From assembly GCF_049680855.1 (NCBI RefSeq), contig NZ_JBMPGS010000002.1, positions 186,001-250,000 on the forward strand: 64,000 nt of DNA, given 5' to 3'. The stretch comes from Salinimicrobium sp049680855. GTDB lineage: Bacteria; Bacteroidota; Bacteroidia; Flavobacteriales; Flavobacteriaceae. Within the stretch, counting starts at the first letter, position 1, and every line of letters starts with the position of its first letter. Both the position numbers and the translations under genes were made by a program. The notes below the pieces were generated by a model. The model saw only the letters and a list, made by a program, of their open reading frames with translations. It had not been told where the DNA came from and ran no database searches. Below, in pieces: positions 41,001 to 49,714 of this stretch.

Positions 41001-43042
41001 AAGTGACCGATAACCAACAGGGAATGGAACAGGAGCATATTGCTGTACTATTTGAAAATTTCAGCCTTGCAAGTTTTTTGAGTTATCTCAATCCTGAAAC
41101 GCCGCTGGCATCGGGCAGGTTGAACGGTAATTTCACCATAGAAGAACCTTACGGTTCCACAGGTTTGCTGGCAGGATTGAAAATCAATGAATTTCAGGTA
41201 ATGGACGTTCCCATGGGTACCCTCACAATTGATGGAGAAGCCATAGGCACAGAAAGGTACAATTTTGATATGGCTATAAAAGGAGAAAATATTGATCTAG
41301 ATCTTGATGGTAGTTATATCGCTGCAGAAACTGGTGCTGAATGGAATTCTGAGCTTCTACTGAACCGTGTAGAACTGGCTATTGTGGAAGGTCTTTTAAG
41401 TGAGGAACTCTCTGAACCCGAAGGTAATTTTGATGGAAGCATAAGTCTTACCGGAACCACTGCAGATCCTCAATACGAGGGGGAGATAACATTTAATGAT
41501 GCAGGTGTTACTATAAACATGTTGGGTGCACATTTTGTGCTTCCAAATGAAACGATGAGGCTAAACAATGAGGGAGTATATTTTGATAATTTTGTAATTC
41601 AGGATCAAAATAGTAATAACCTTAGCTTTACCGGGGAAGTTGGAACCGAAAATTTCCTAAATCCTACCTTCGATCTAAGTTTTGAAGCAAACAATTTTAC
41701 AGCTTTAAATTCTACTATAGAGGATAATGACCTTTATTACGGCACATTAATTTTCGATGCGAATGGAAGCCTCACTGGTAACATGAATGTGCCTGTCCTT
41801 AACCTAAATTTAGATGTTGGATCTGAGACTAACTTTACTTATGTCATTCCACCTTCAGAAATTGGAATTGAAGAGAGGGATGGGGTAGTGGTGTTTGTTA
41901 ACAGGGAAAACCCAGATAATATTCTTACCCAAACAGAAGGCGAATCCTTTACGCTTTCTGGTATAGATATGACTTCTCAAATCACAGTAAGCGAAGATGC
42001 CATCTTCAATGTAGTAATTGATGAGCAAACAGGCGATAATTTTCAGGTGGTTGGAGAAGGGGACCTCAGGTTTGCTATTACTCCAAGCGGCCAGACGTCG
42101 CTTACCGGGAGATATGTGTTGAGCGGTGGACATTATGAAATGAATCTCTACGGACTTGTAAACCGAAGGTTTGAGATCGTGGAAGGAAGTACTGTTACCT
42201 GGGCAGGAGATCCTCTGGACGCAAACCTGGATGTTGCTGCGAGATATAGAGTTGAAACTTCAGCTTCAGATCTTATGGCGACTACCACTTCAGGAGCTTC
42301 GGCAACAAACCGGGACAGGTTTCGGCAGGAATTACCCTTTTTAGTCTATCTATATATAGACGGTGAAATTATGGAACCGGTACTCACCTTTGGGCTAGAC
42401 ATGCCCGAAGATGATCAGGGTGCAGTAGGAGGGGAAGTGTATGGAATGGTGCAGCAAATTAACCAACAGGAACAACAGCTCAACCGCCAAATTTTTTCAC
42501 TCCTTGTCCTCAACCGGTTTTATCCTGCAGGAACCAGTGACGGAAGCAATGGTGGAACTCTTGCTATGGCAAGGGATAACCTGAACAGTGCCCTGGCAGA
42601 TCAATTGAATCTCCTGTCTAATAACCTGCTGGGAGATTCGGGGTTTGAGCTTGATTTTGGGCTCGACACCTTTACAGATTATCAAGGGGACAGTCCGCAG
42701 CAAAGGACACAATTAGATATAGCTGCTCAAAAAAGCTTTTTAGACGATCGTTTGGTGGTAAGCGTTGGGAGTGAAGTTGACGTCCAGGGTAGTAGTAACC
42801 GGCCCGATGGTGCCAATCCTTTAATTGGGAATGTTAGTATCGAATACCTTGTTACTGAAAATGGGCGCTGGCGTTTAAAAGGCTTCCGACGGAACAGGTT
42901 TGAAAATGTTATTGAAGGACAGGTAATAGTAAGTGGTATCGCACTTATTTTTACCAGAGAATTTAATGAATGGCGGGAATTGTGGAATAATCTCAGCGGC
43001 ACCCTTCCTGAAGAGGATGAGGAGGAGCAAAATCAGAACTAA
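38018..43042 (+). CDS. tamB: TamB/DUF490 translocation and assembly protein
   Basis: The 1674-residue protein begins with a basic stretch and one membrane helix (about 27-46, 'ILLGLFIFVILLLLFVRS'), anchoring it in the inner membrane. A long repetitive beta-strand region spans the periplasm. The DUF490/TamB domain is at the C-terminus ('QVVGEGDLRFAITPSGQTSL', 'GLVNRRFEIVEGSTVTWAGD', 'LVVSVGSEVDVQGS'). It works with the TamA-type barrel to deliver proteins or lipids to the outer membrane. The start is TTG at 38018, as a stop lies three codons before it and no ATG is near. Confidence 0.93.
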   Translation: MEDKGQKKEEGKKKKKKYRGLRIFGRILLGLFIFVILLLLFVRSPWGQNIIKNQLISSISDKTNTKIEVDRLFITFSGNIFIDQLYLEDKQGDTLLYSDKFEAGIPLWPIIRGNGIAVTSVEWSGVRANITRQDTINGFNFSFLMEALAAADTTATQTAQDTTSGGMQITLGTIDLSDFDVVYDDEVTGIDSRFKFGNFHIEMEETDLENMIFHASESSLSKAVINLKQTPVPQTPSEEESPMPVLRLEELSINKVLANYESEPTGMQARIDLQEFFIEIPQIDLAQQVVDIGELQLNDSEVYLKTSPSSQVPQDNEIDSTTTSQGFQWPEWKVEVANIDFSDNRITYITGDATPEAGIFNPEAMQFREVNLAAQNLYLRNQTAGADINDFNFSEESGINLRNFSLEAGIDNTSFIVDDLLVELNSNIIEGNLDIRYNSMEDLMENPQNSNIEANISEFNVDVSDLFLLQPDLRSNEYLVTLSKKPIYGEIRAEGTLASLQISQANVNWGASTSLAARGSIQNVTEPENLQFDFPRIRMVSQKGDVRSFVDQEQLSINLPEEFTLTADVSGSPDAIDAEANLESTAGQFLLDASYSGTEGIAFEADLDVSNLALGSILQNEQLGNLNMNLSATGKGENINTLDATLDATVTSFMYNEYRIKNLRIAGEIEDGEGPIGLEYKDDNLNMSLESVVILDSVAPQVNFDLDVVGANLQALGLAQKDIRVALELFGSFRGNAEEFDVNAEINQGVAVYDNDSYLLGDFAVSARVRPDSTAVNVDNQILNLHLRSNTDPASFASALQRHYDSYFTNDAAIDTVARPVNLELRAEIRENPILEEVFITDLQEMDTVKIAVDFHEKQRELTAAIEAPFINYMGNEIDSLAFHLNSEKDSLEFDFGFKSLDAGPLAIQKTLFEGEVIDDILHLDFNSYYEEEHLVHVRSEITGKNDTIIFTLDPSEVILNSVKWEVPETNAIRFAENAINFEDFIFRRNSQSMEVTDNQQGMEQEHIAVLFENFSLASFLSYLNPETPLASGRLNGNFTIEEPYGSTGLLAGLKINEFQVMDVPMGTLTIDGEAIGTERYNFDMAIKGENIDLDLDGSYIAAETGAEWNSELLLNRVELAIVEGLLSEELSEPEGNFDGSISLTGTTADPQYEGEITFNDAGVTINMLGAHFVLPNETMRLNNEGVYFDNFVIQDQNSNNLSFTGEVGTENFLNPTFDLSFEANNFTALNSTIEDNDLYYGTLIFDANGSLTGNMNVPVLNLNLDVGSETNFTYVIPPSEIGIEERDGVVVFVNRENPDNILTQTEGESFTLSGIDMTSQITVSEDAIFNVVIDEQTGDNFQVVGEGDLRFAITPSGQTSLTGRYVLSGGHYEMNLYGLVNRRFEIVEGSTVTWAGDPLDANLDVAARYRVETSASDLMATTTSGASATNRDRFRQELPFLVYLYIDGEIMEPVLTFGLDMPEDDQGAVGGEVYGMVQQINQQEQQLNRQIFSLLVLNRFYPAGTSDGSNGGTLAMARDNLNSALADQLNLLSNNLLGDSGFELDFGLDTFTDYQGDSPQQRTQLDIAAQKSFLDDRLVVSVGSEVDVQGSSNRPDGANPLIGNVSIEYLVTENGRWRLKGFRRNRFENVIEGQVIVSGIALIFTREFNEWRELWNNLSGTLPEEDEEEQNQN

Positions 43043-43076
43043 AGCAGCTGAATTAAGGATCTAAAAATGACAAAAA

Positions 43077-45398
43077 GTGCATAAATTTTTGAAATTGAAA
43101 AAAGTTACTCATATATCCCTTTTCTGCGGAATCCTTGTGCTGTTGCAAGGCTGCAGTGTACAAAAATTTATTCCTGAAGATGAGCTTTTGTATACGGGAG
43201 CCAACGTTGAAATGACAGAATCTGAGGGGATTGAAAATGTAAAAGAAGTCAGGCAATCTGTAGAGCAGGTTCTACGGCCAGATCCTAATGCCAAATGGCT
43301 GGGAATGAGAATCCCATTATATTTTTACTATAAGGCACAACAGGAGAACCCGGGATTTATTAATAAATTCCTGAACAAAAGGATAGGAGAAGAGCCGGTG
43401 TATGCTTCTCAGGTAGAACTTCAGCAAATAGAAGAGATCATTTTAAACCGGCTGGAAAACCAGGGATATTTCTATAGCCAGGTCTCTTCAACAATGGTAG
43501 AAGAAGAGGAGGAAAAACATGCTCATGCCAATTATACTGTAAATTTAATGGAACCTTATGAACTTGCTAATTTTATCGTTCCGGGGGATTCTCTTCAAAT
43601 TCAACGTGCCATTAAAAACACCATGACTCAAACCACCCTGCAGGAGGGAATGAAGTTTAACTTGTCGCAGTTAAAACAGGAAAGGGAAAGAATTGAAACT
43701 CAGTTAAAACAGGAAGGTTATTACTATTTCAATCCGCAATTCCTCATTTTTGAGGCAGATACCAACCAGTATAACAACAAAAAGTTTGATCTTTTTTTAG
43801 AAATCAAGGAAGAAGTTCCCCCGGCGGCCCTTGTTCCATATAAAATTTCCCGGGTGAATATCTATCCAAACTATGTGGTAGAAAACGATTCTCTAGAGAG
43901 AGATACCATTCGCCTGGATAATAAATATTTTATTCAGGAAGAAGAATTCTTTAAGCCTTCCAAACTTAATCCGTATGTTCTTATTGACGAAGGAGAATTT
44001 TACGATCCTACAGCTTCCAAATATACCAGCAGGAGACTTGCCTCTATTGGTGCTTACAAATTTGTAAATATTCAGTATGATAAGATCGATTCTACCAGTA
44101 CAGACAGTATTGGATTTCTTGAAGCGAATATTTTTCTTTCTCCCCTAAACAAAAGATCATTACAGGCAGAATTACAGGCTGTTTCCAAATCCAACGATTT
44201 TGCCGGACCGCTATTGGCATTGACCTTTTCTAACCGTAACCTCTTTCACGGGGGTGAGATACTTAATATTACAGGAAGATTTGGGTATGAATGGCAAGTT
44301 GCAAGCTCTACAGGTGAAAGTCTTAGCAGTACACAATTGGGACTGGAAGCAGACCTTATATTTCCCAGAATGTTATTCCCGTTTGACATAAATTTTAAAA
44401 ACGACTGGTTCCAATATTCTATTCCTAAGACAAAAATAAGTGCAGGAGTCAATTATTTAAGTCGTACTTCCTTATATAGAATGATTTCCCTTATAGGAAG
44501 TTTTGGTTATATATGGCGTGCCAACCGATTTATTACGCATCAATTCGATCCCGTTTCTATAAGCTATGTGAATCCTATTTATAAAACGGAACAATTTCAA
44601 CAGGTCCTGGACAATAATCCTTATCTGGAGAACAGTTTTGAGCAGCAATTTATTGCCGGTCCCAGGTATTCTTTTACTTATAATGGAATGGTTGATGAGT
44701 CTGATACTCATCAGTTCTTCCTTAATACTAACCTAGATCTCGCAGGGAACCTTTTGGGCTTGTTGAGTGGGGGAGGCAGCGCAAATGAACCCAGTACTTT
44801 CTTAGGTTTACAATACTCGCAATATGCCCGCATTGACGGAGACTTCAGGTATCATTTTAAGACGGGATCAGATCAAAAAATTGCCACCCGTTTATTTGCC
44901 GGCTACGGAATTCCTTATGGAAATTCTGAAACCATGCCTTTCTCGAGGCAGTATTTTTCAGGAGGGCCGTACAGTGTAAGAGCATTTAAAATAAGAGGTC
45001 TTGGGCCAGGTACTTTTAACCCTGAAGATTCCGGGCAAAATACATACTTTGATCAGGCTGGTAATGTGCGCCTGGAAGCAAATATTGAATACAGATTTCC
45101 GCTTTTTTCTTTCTTTAAAGGCGCCGTTTTTGCAGATGCAGGTAACGTATGGCATACCTACGGTGCCAATGATGTTGAAGACGATTCTGAATACCGCAGT
45201 GAAGGAAAATTTGATTCAGATTTTCTCAAGGAGCTGGGAGCTGGGGTAGGTTTTGGAGTACGCGTGGAGATTCAGAGCTTTGTGATAAGATTCGACCTTG
45301 CGGCTCCTGTTAGAACTCCCTGGTTGCCTGAAGGTGAACGCTGGAACTTCGAATATGACCAGCCTGTATTCAACTTCGGAATTGGTTATCCATTCTAA
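43077..45398 (+). CDS. tamL: TamA-type outer-membrane assembly lipoprotein (TamL)
   Basis: The 773-residue protein has POTRA-like repeats (about 30-400) and a C-terminal Omp85 barrel ('RQYFSGGPYSVRAFKIRGLG', 'NVRLEANIEYRFPLF', 'GAGVGFGVRVEIQSFVIRFD', last residues 'PVFNFGIGYPF'). A lipobox 'LVLLQGCSVQK' (Cys about 26) shows a lipoprotein, matching the Bacteroidota form called TamL. It follows tamB by 34 bases, as expected for a TamA-TamB machine. The start is GTG at 43077; TTG codons at 43089 and 43095 could serve instead. The product probably inserts outer-membrane proteins. Confidence 0.9.
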   Translation: MHKFLKLKKVTHISLFCGILVLLQGCSVQKFIPEDELLYTGANVEMTESEGIENVKEVRQSVEQVLRPDPNAKWLGMRIPLYFYYKAQQENPGFINKFLNKRIGEEPVYASQVELQQIEEIILNRLENQGYFYSQVSSTMVEEEEEKHAHANYTVNLMEPYELANFIVPGDSLQIQRAIKNTMTQTTLQEGMKFNLSQLKQERERIETQLKQEGYYYFNPQFLIFEADTNQYNNKKFDLFLEIKEEVPPAALVPYKISRVNIYPNYVVENDSLERDTIRLDNKYFIQEEEFFKPSKLNPYVLIDEGEFYDPTASKYTSRRLASIGAYKFVNIQYDKIDSTSTDSIGFLEANIFLSPLNKRSLQAELQAVSKSNDFAGPLLALTFSNRNLFHGGEILNITGRFGYEWQVASSTGESLSSTQLGLEADLIFPRMLFPFDINFKNDWFQYSIPKTKISAGVNYLSRTSLYRMISLIGSFGYIWRANRFITHQFDPVSISYVNPIYKTEQFQQVLDNNPYLENSFEQQFIAGPRYSFTYNGMVDESDTHQFFLNTNLDLAGNLLGLLSGGGSANEPSTFLGLQYSQYARIDGDFRYHFKTGSDQKIATRLFAGYGIPYGNSETMPFSRQYFSGGPYSVRAFKIRGLGPGTFNPEDSGQNTYFDQAGNVRLEANIEYRFPLFSFFKGAVFADAGNVWHTYGANDVEDDSEYRSEGKFDSDFLKELGAGVGFGVRVEIQSFVIRFDLAAPVRTPWLPEGERWNFEYDQPVFNFGIGYPF

Positions 45399-45471
45399 TA
45401 GAAACAATATAATTCAAAAATGACACTTTTATATTATGTTCTGAAGATGCTAAAGAAATTAAGGGTGTTAA

Positions 45472-46140
45472 TTAATGCTGAAGTTTTGGGCCAAAGGCAA
45501 GATCTCCGGCATCCCCAAGACCAGGTACAATATACCCACGATCATTGAGCATTTCATCAATAGTAGCGATCCATAAAGTTGCATTTTCAGGGAAATTTTT
45601 AGTCACGTATTCAATACCTTCCTGCGCACCAATTACCGAAACTAAATGGATCTTTTTAGGTTTGCCCAATCTTTCCAGGGCTTGCAATACATTCACAAAA
45701 GAACGTCCTGTTGCCATCATAGGATCTGCGAGAACGAGGGTTTTACCTTCCAGGGAAGGAGAAGCAATATATTCTACCAGGATTTCAAATTCTTCATCAT
45801 CATTAGGGTGGTGGCGATAAGCCGAAATAAATGAATTTTCAGCTTTGTCAAAGTAATTTAAAAGTCCGTTATGAAGTGGGATTCCGGCTCTTAAAATAGA
45901 GCAAACCACGATCTCGTCCTCAGGAAGATCTATTTTAGCCTTTCCCAAAGGTGTTTTTACTTCCTTTGATCGATACTCTAAGCTTTTACTTAGCTCATAA
46001 CCCAAAATTTCACCTATTCTTTCAATGTTTCGGCGAAAACGGAGGCGATCCCCCTGCACAGAAACATCCCGCAACTCTGCGAGAAAAGTATTTAGAACAG
46101 AATTATTTTCAGAAAGGTGGTGAACGGTCATAAAGCTCAA
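45472..46140 (-). CDS. upp: Uracil phosphoribosyltransferase
   Basis: This enzyme salvages uracil by joining it to phosphoribosyl diphosphate to give UMP. The 222 residues have the usual length. The PRPP-binding loop is 'LVLADPMMATGRSFVNVLQA'. The uracil-binding C-terminus is 'RGYIVPGLGDAGDLAFGP'. Other matches are 'VVCSILRAGIPLHNGLLNYF' and 'ATIDEMLNDRGYIV'. No signal peptide; cytoplasmic. It stands alone, convergent to tamL, with a hairpin upstream shared with the next gene. Confidence 0.97.
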   Translation of the reverse strand: MSFMTVHHLSENNSVLNTFLAELRDVSVQGDRLRFRRNIERIGEILGYELSKSLEYRSKEVKTPLGKAKIDLPEDEIVVCSILRAGIPLHNGLLNYFDKAENSFISAYRHHPNDDEEFEILVEYIASPSLEGKTLVLADPMMATGRSFVNVLQALERLGKPKKIHLVSVIGAQEGIEYVTKNFPENATLWIATIDEMLNDRGYIVPGLGDAGDLAFGPKLQH

Positions 46141-46209
46141 AATTTTGGGAGCCCAAGTTAGTCAGAAATGGCATTTTATTCAAGCTTTCCCGCTGGAATA
46201 TTGCTCATA

Positions 46210-46255
46210 AAAAAAAGCTTCAGAATAGGTTTCATTTTCTGAAGCTCTTTTTAGA
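46210..46255 (-). terminator. Terminator after the charged-protein gene
   Basis: AGCTTCAGAA (46216-46225) and TTCTGAAGCT (46237-46246) form a perfect 10-base stem. An A-run precedes and a T-run follows, so it can work in both directions. It ends the minus-strand gene at 46275. Confidence 0.8.
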
Positions 46256-46274
46256 ATAAATCTTGGCTTATTTC

Positions 46275-46670
46275 TTAATGACGATTTTCGTCTGGATTCT
46301 TCTTATCGTCAATATATTTTTCTGCTTTTTCTCCTTTGTAAATCGTTTCTGTATTTTCGCGCGCATCATCATTGGAATTAGCCGATTCTTTGGGCTTTCT
46401 GTTCCTTTCCACATCGTCGGCTTCATTCCGGGTTTGATTGAATTTTTTATCATCCATTTCAGGGAGATCAAGGTCTGCACCGGCGTAATCAATAGGCTCA
46501 TCTCTGTCTTTGAAATAATCATCCTCACCATCAGCTCTTTTCTCATCCTTACTCTGGTTGTTCAGGATCTTCTTGTCATCAGGAGTAATATCAGGATTAT
46601 AATCAATATCTTTTGAAGCTTGTTCTCTTTCTTCTCTGTTGCCCTTTGGCATTTGTTCTTTCTTTGTCAT
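46275..46670 (-). CDS. Highly charged, probably disordered protein
   Basis: The 131 residues are mostly Asp, Glu, Lys, Arg and Asn with few hydrophobic residues ('DKKILNNQSKDEKRADGEDD', 'FNQTRNEADDVERNRKPKES'). No signal peptide, helix bundle or domain is recognised. Such short hydrophilic proteins are common in flavobacteria, sometimes annotated only as hypothetical. It could be a stress-protecting hydrophilin, but nothing here proves it. It is divergent from a gene for a secreted protein. Confidence 0.65.
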   Translation of the reverse strand: MTKKEQMPKGNREEREQASKDIDYNPDITPDDKKILNNQSKDEKRADGEDDYFKDRDEPIDYAGADLDLPEMDDKKFNQTRNEADDVERNRKPKESANSNDDARENTETIYKGEKAEKYIDDKKNPDENRH

Positions 46671-46870
46671 AACCTGTGGTTTTTCATTTTATATTCAAAT
46701 TACGTAATAGGCGGGGTAAACACAATAATTTGCTGGTTAAATCTGCGTTAAAGAAGAGTAGGAGTGGGGTTCGAAAAAGGAGCTTTTACAGCTTAATTAT
46801 TTATTTTTTAAATTTGGGAAGGGTTTTTGATTATATCAAATACCTGAAGTTTCAGGATAGACCTATAATT

Positions 46871-47524
46871 ATGAGGAAATTTATCTTTACAGTTGCGCTG
46901 GCTTGTTTCTCGTTGCAGGTTTCTGCGCAAATCGACCGCAGTACTAAAACAAATACTGTAAAAGGAATGAGCATTCCTGCGGAAAAAACTAATTCTTTAT
47001 CTATTCCGAAGAGTACGGGACTCTCAATTCCAAGTGCCAACGGACTTTTACCGGCACCAAAAGATCCTTTTTATAATCCCGATGAAAAAAAGCCCATCAG
47101 TATGAAAACCGATAATGGACTGATGGAGTACAAGCAGGAAAATTTTAAGCCAAAAGCCTTTAAAGACAAGGATGTTAAGGATGCGCATAAAAAGGACCAG
47201 TATTTAGGAGATGTTAAAACCGGCGGAAAGTTTGTTGAAGTATATTGTCGTGATCATGAATTTGTAGATGGTGATCGTGTACGAATTCTTCTGAATGGAG
47301 AAGTTCTATATGAAAATTTGGTTTTAGGAGCTTCTTATGCGCCTATTCTGGTAAAACTGAAAGATGGATTAAATACCATTGAATTTGAAGCCTTGAATCA
47401 GGGAATGTCTGGGCCTAATACGGCTGAACTGAAGATCCTTGATGAAATGGGTCAGCCTTTAACAAAAAACGAATGGAACCTTTTAACAGGGGCCAAAGCA
47501 AATGTTATCGTGCTAAAGGAATAG
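46871..47524 (+). CDS. Exported protein of unknown function
   Basis: The start is taken at the ATG at 46871 because a clear signal peptide follows ('FIFTVALACFSLQVSAQ'); a longer frame upstream has no signal. The 217-residue product has a Lys/Ser-rich linker with repeated 'SIP' segments ('MSIPAEKTNSLSIPKSTGLS'), then a compact C-terminal domain (about 125-215, 'KFVEVYCRDHEFVDGDRVRI', 'LKDGLNTIEFEALNQGMSGP'). It looks like a periplasmic or surface protein with a beta-rich end domain. No family name is certain. Confidence 0.75.
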   Translation: MRKFIFTVALACFSLQVSAQIDRSTKTNTVKGMSIPAEKTNSLSIPKSTGLSIPSANGLLPAPKDPFYNPDEKKPISMKTDNGLMEYKQENFKPKAFKDKDVKDAHKKDQYLGDVKTGGKFVEVYCRDHEFVDGDRVRILLNGEVLYENLVLGASYAPILVKLKDGLNTIEFEALNQGMSGPNTAELKILDEMGQPLTKNEWNLLTGAKANVIVLKE

Positions 47525-47560
47525 AAAAACTCCATTTTGAATTGGCATGGCGGTATCTTG

Positions 47561-48802
47561 TCATAAATTTCCCTGTGTTATATTGTATATGTTATACCCA
47601 AACATGATGAGAATTGTAATTAAAGCAATTACCGTAGGAACAGGTATGTTGTTTACGTTCAAGGGGATATGAAAAGCAGGTTTTTCTGAGGGATTTTTGC
47701 GGTTCTTATATCTGAAAGTGAGAAGGGCAACATTAACCAGTCCAAAAACTATAAAAATAAAAATGTTGCTTATACTCGCAACAAGTTTAAGATTTCCCAA
47801 AAGGCCAAAACCTATAGCCAGAATGGCGATAAGAAGAATGGCGTAATTTGGGGTATTTCCCATTCCCGAAAGGGTTGTGAATTTTTTTAACCAGTCTACG
47901 CCACTATCTCGTGCAACATCATAAAGTAATCTTGAGGTGCCCAAAATATTGCTTAAGATGGTTTTACTCGTAGCAAAAAGTGCTACTATCACAAGTCCTG
48001 TAGCTCCTATTTGTCCTATACGTGTTTCCACAACCGCAGCCAACGGGCCGTTTGTAGATGAAAGTTCTTCATAATCCATGACACTTATCGCACTAATTGC
48101 TATCAGAACATAAATAAGCAGTACTGCGAGTCCGCTATAGAGAACTCCTTTTGGCATGTTCTTCTCAGGATTCTTCGTTTCCTCTGCCATCTTTACAAGA
48201 TCTTCAAAACCAATATAGCTGAAGAAAATAAGCGCCCCTCCAGAGAGAATTCCGTTCCAGCCTTTATCGCTTAGGGCAGTAAGATCTGTAGTTCCAAATT
48301 CAGGGATACATACAGCTACGACTACAGCAAGGCCTAAAAGTGTAATAGTAGTGGCTACAGTGTTGTAATAAGAACTGTATTTTGCACCAATAATATTGAA
48401 AAATGCCATTAATGCAACCACGCCAATGACGATGATCCATGAGGGAATTGACACAAGTCTGCTTAAATAATCTGCGAAACTTATAGCTATGGCAGCCGCT
48501 GCCACAATTCCTGTAAAAGCCATGAAAACAGCCATGGAGAAAGCGGCTTTGGGCCCAAGACCTTGTTTAATATATTCAAAACTTCCGCCAGAGTCGGGAA
48601 AGCGGCTTACAAATTCTGCATAAGAAAGACCGGTAAGTAACGCGACCACCGCAGCAATAATAAAACTTGCCCATAACATATTTCCACTAAGCCCCGCGGC
48701 CTGTCCTATAATGGCATAAATCCCGGCACCAACAATACCTCCAACTCCAAACATTAAAACATCCCATAGTCCAAGCGTTCTTTTAAGTTCCTTTTTTCCC
48801 AT
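47561..48802 (-). CDS. APC-superfamily amino-acid permease
   Basis: A 413-residue inner-membrane transporter with about 12 helices. The family start motif is 'WDVLMFGVGGIVGAGIYAII', and 'GGALIFFSYIGFEDLVKMAE' and 'ETKNPEKNMPKGVLYSGLAV' match helix 6 and the following loop of amino-acid permeases. It probably imports an amino acid by proton symport. The specific substrate cannot be read from the sequence. A 322-base gap lies upstream. Confidence 0.9.
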   Translation of the reverse strand: MGKKELKRTLGLWDVLMFGVGGIVGAGIYAIIGQAAGLSGNMLWASFIIAAVVALLTGLSYAEFVSRFPDSGGSFEYIKQGLGPKAAFSMAVFMAFTGIVAAAAIAISFADYLSRLVSIPSWIIVIGVVALMAFFNIIGAKYSSYYNTVATTITLLGLAVVVAVCIPEFGTTDLTALSDKGWNGILSGGALIFFSYIGFEDLVKMAEETKNPEKNMPKGVLYSGLAVLLIYVLIAISAISVMDYEELSSTNGPLAAVVETRIGQIGATGLVIVALFATSKTILSNILGTSRLLYDVARDSGVDWLKKFTTLSGMGNTPNYAILLIAILAIGFGLLGNLKLVASISNIFIFIVFGLVNVALLTFRYKNRKNPSEKPAFHIPLNVNNIPVPTVIALITILIMFGYNIYNITQGNL

Positions 48803-49124
48803 GCCTATGCGTTTATCCTTTTATCCTTTTATTTCTTTGGTAATAGACAAACTGGTTCACGGAAGAAAAGAAGTTCCTGGAATAATGTTGCAGCATAGTT
48901 CGATTGGTTTTTTTCAAGATACTTTTTAGAAATTTAAATGCCATAGGATTTAACAAGGCCTAAGGAAAGTATAACAATTTTTAAAATTTACCTTTAAAAA
49001 TGGGATTCCAGACAAAGTTTTTCCGAAGGTGTAAACGATATTATGAAGATCAAAAATTTCCTTCCGGAATAGAAAACCTAGTTCAGTTTTCGTAACTTTA
49101 ATTAGGTATCAAAAACAGGAAGTC
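48803..49124. other. Intergenic region between permease and Usp genes
   Basis: No gene is visible in these 322 bases. The repeat TTTATCCTTTTATCCTTTTA lies near 48810-48830, close to the permease start. A possible -7 box TAACTTTA lies at 49093-49100 for the Usp gene. Confidence 0.5.
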
Positions 49125-49580
49125 ATGGAAAAAGTATTAATTGCCATAGATTATAACCCGGTTTCAGAAAAAGTAGCCGAAGAAGGGCATAAACTGGCAA
49201 AAAAGCTGGGAGCTGAAATTTGCCTGCTTCACGTGGTGACCGATCTTGGATACTATACCACCCAATATCCCACTTTTATGGGATATGATGGCTATGCCGT
49301 AACCGCCGATCTTGCTGTTGCTTCAGAAATGAGAAAATATACCGAAGATTTTCTGCAAAGCGCGGCAAAGCATTTAAATGATCCCTCAGTGATCACCCAC
49401 CTGGCGAATGGAGATACCCCCAATGCTATTTTGCGATATGCGAAGGAATGGGGAGCAGATCTTATTGTAATGGGAACCCATAGTCATTCTACGCTTGAAA
49501 AACTTTTTCTGGGAACAGTGGCCTCAAAAGTGCTTGAGAAAACGCATGTTCCCGTGCATTTGATCCCGGTAAGTAAGTGA
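49125..49580 (+). CDS. Universal stress protein
   Basis: The 151-residue cytoplasmic protein matches UspA-type domains: 'VLIAIDYNPVSEKVAEEGHK' at the start and the ATP-binding loop 'VMGTHSHSTLEKLFLGTVAS' followed by 'KVLEKTHVPVHLIPVSK'. The glycines of the nucleotide loop (GTHSHS...G) are present, so ATP binding is likely. Usp proteins help in survival of stress or starvation. A possible -7 box TAACTTTA is at 49093-49100. Confidence 0.93.
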   Translation: MEKVLIAIDYNPVSEKVAEEGHKLAKKLGAEICLLHVVTDLGYYTTQYPTFMGYDGYAVTADLAVASEMRKYTEDFLQSAAKHLNDPSVITHLANGDTPNAILRYAKEWGADLIVMGTHSHSTLEKLFLGTVASKVLEKTHVPVHLIPVSK

Positions 49581-49702
49581 TCATTAATATTCTGCTTATT
49601 TAAAGATTTAACAAATGCTAAGAATCCAAAAAGGGCATTTCCGCGGAAGATTTTAAATTTGAAAGTGTAGTAACTACCGGATTTCCTTCGGAAAAATAGC
49701 CG

Positions 49703-49710
49703 TACTTTTG
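49703..49710 (+). promoter_or_regulatory. -7 box just before the helicase gene
   Basis: TACTTTTG matches TAnnTTTG and ends four bases before the ATG at 49715. Transcription would start about at the first codon, giving a leaderless or near-leaderless message. Confidence 0.45.
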
Positions 49711-49714
49711 CAGA

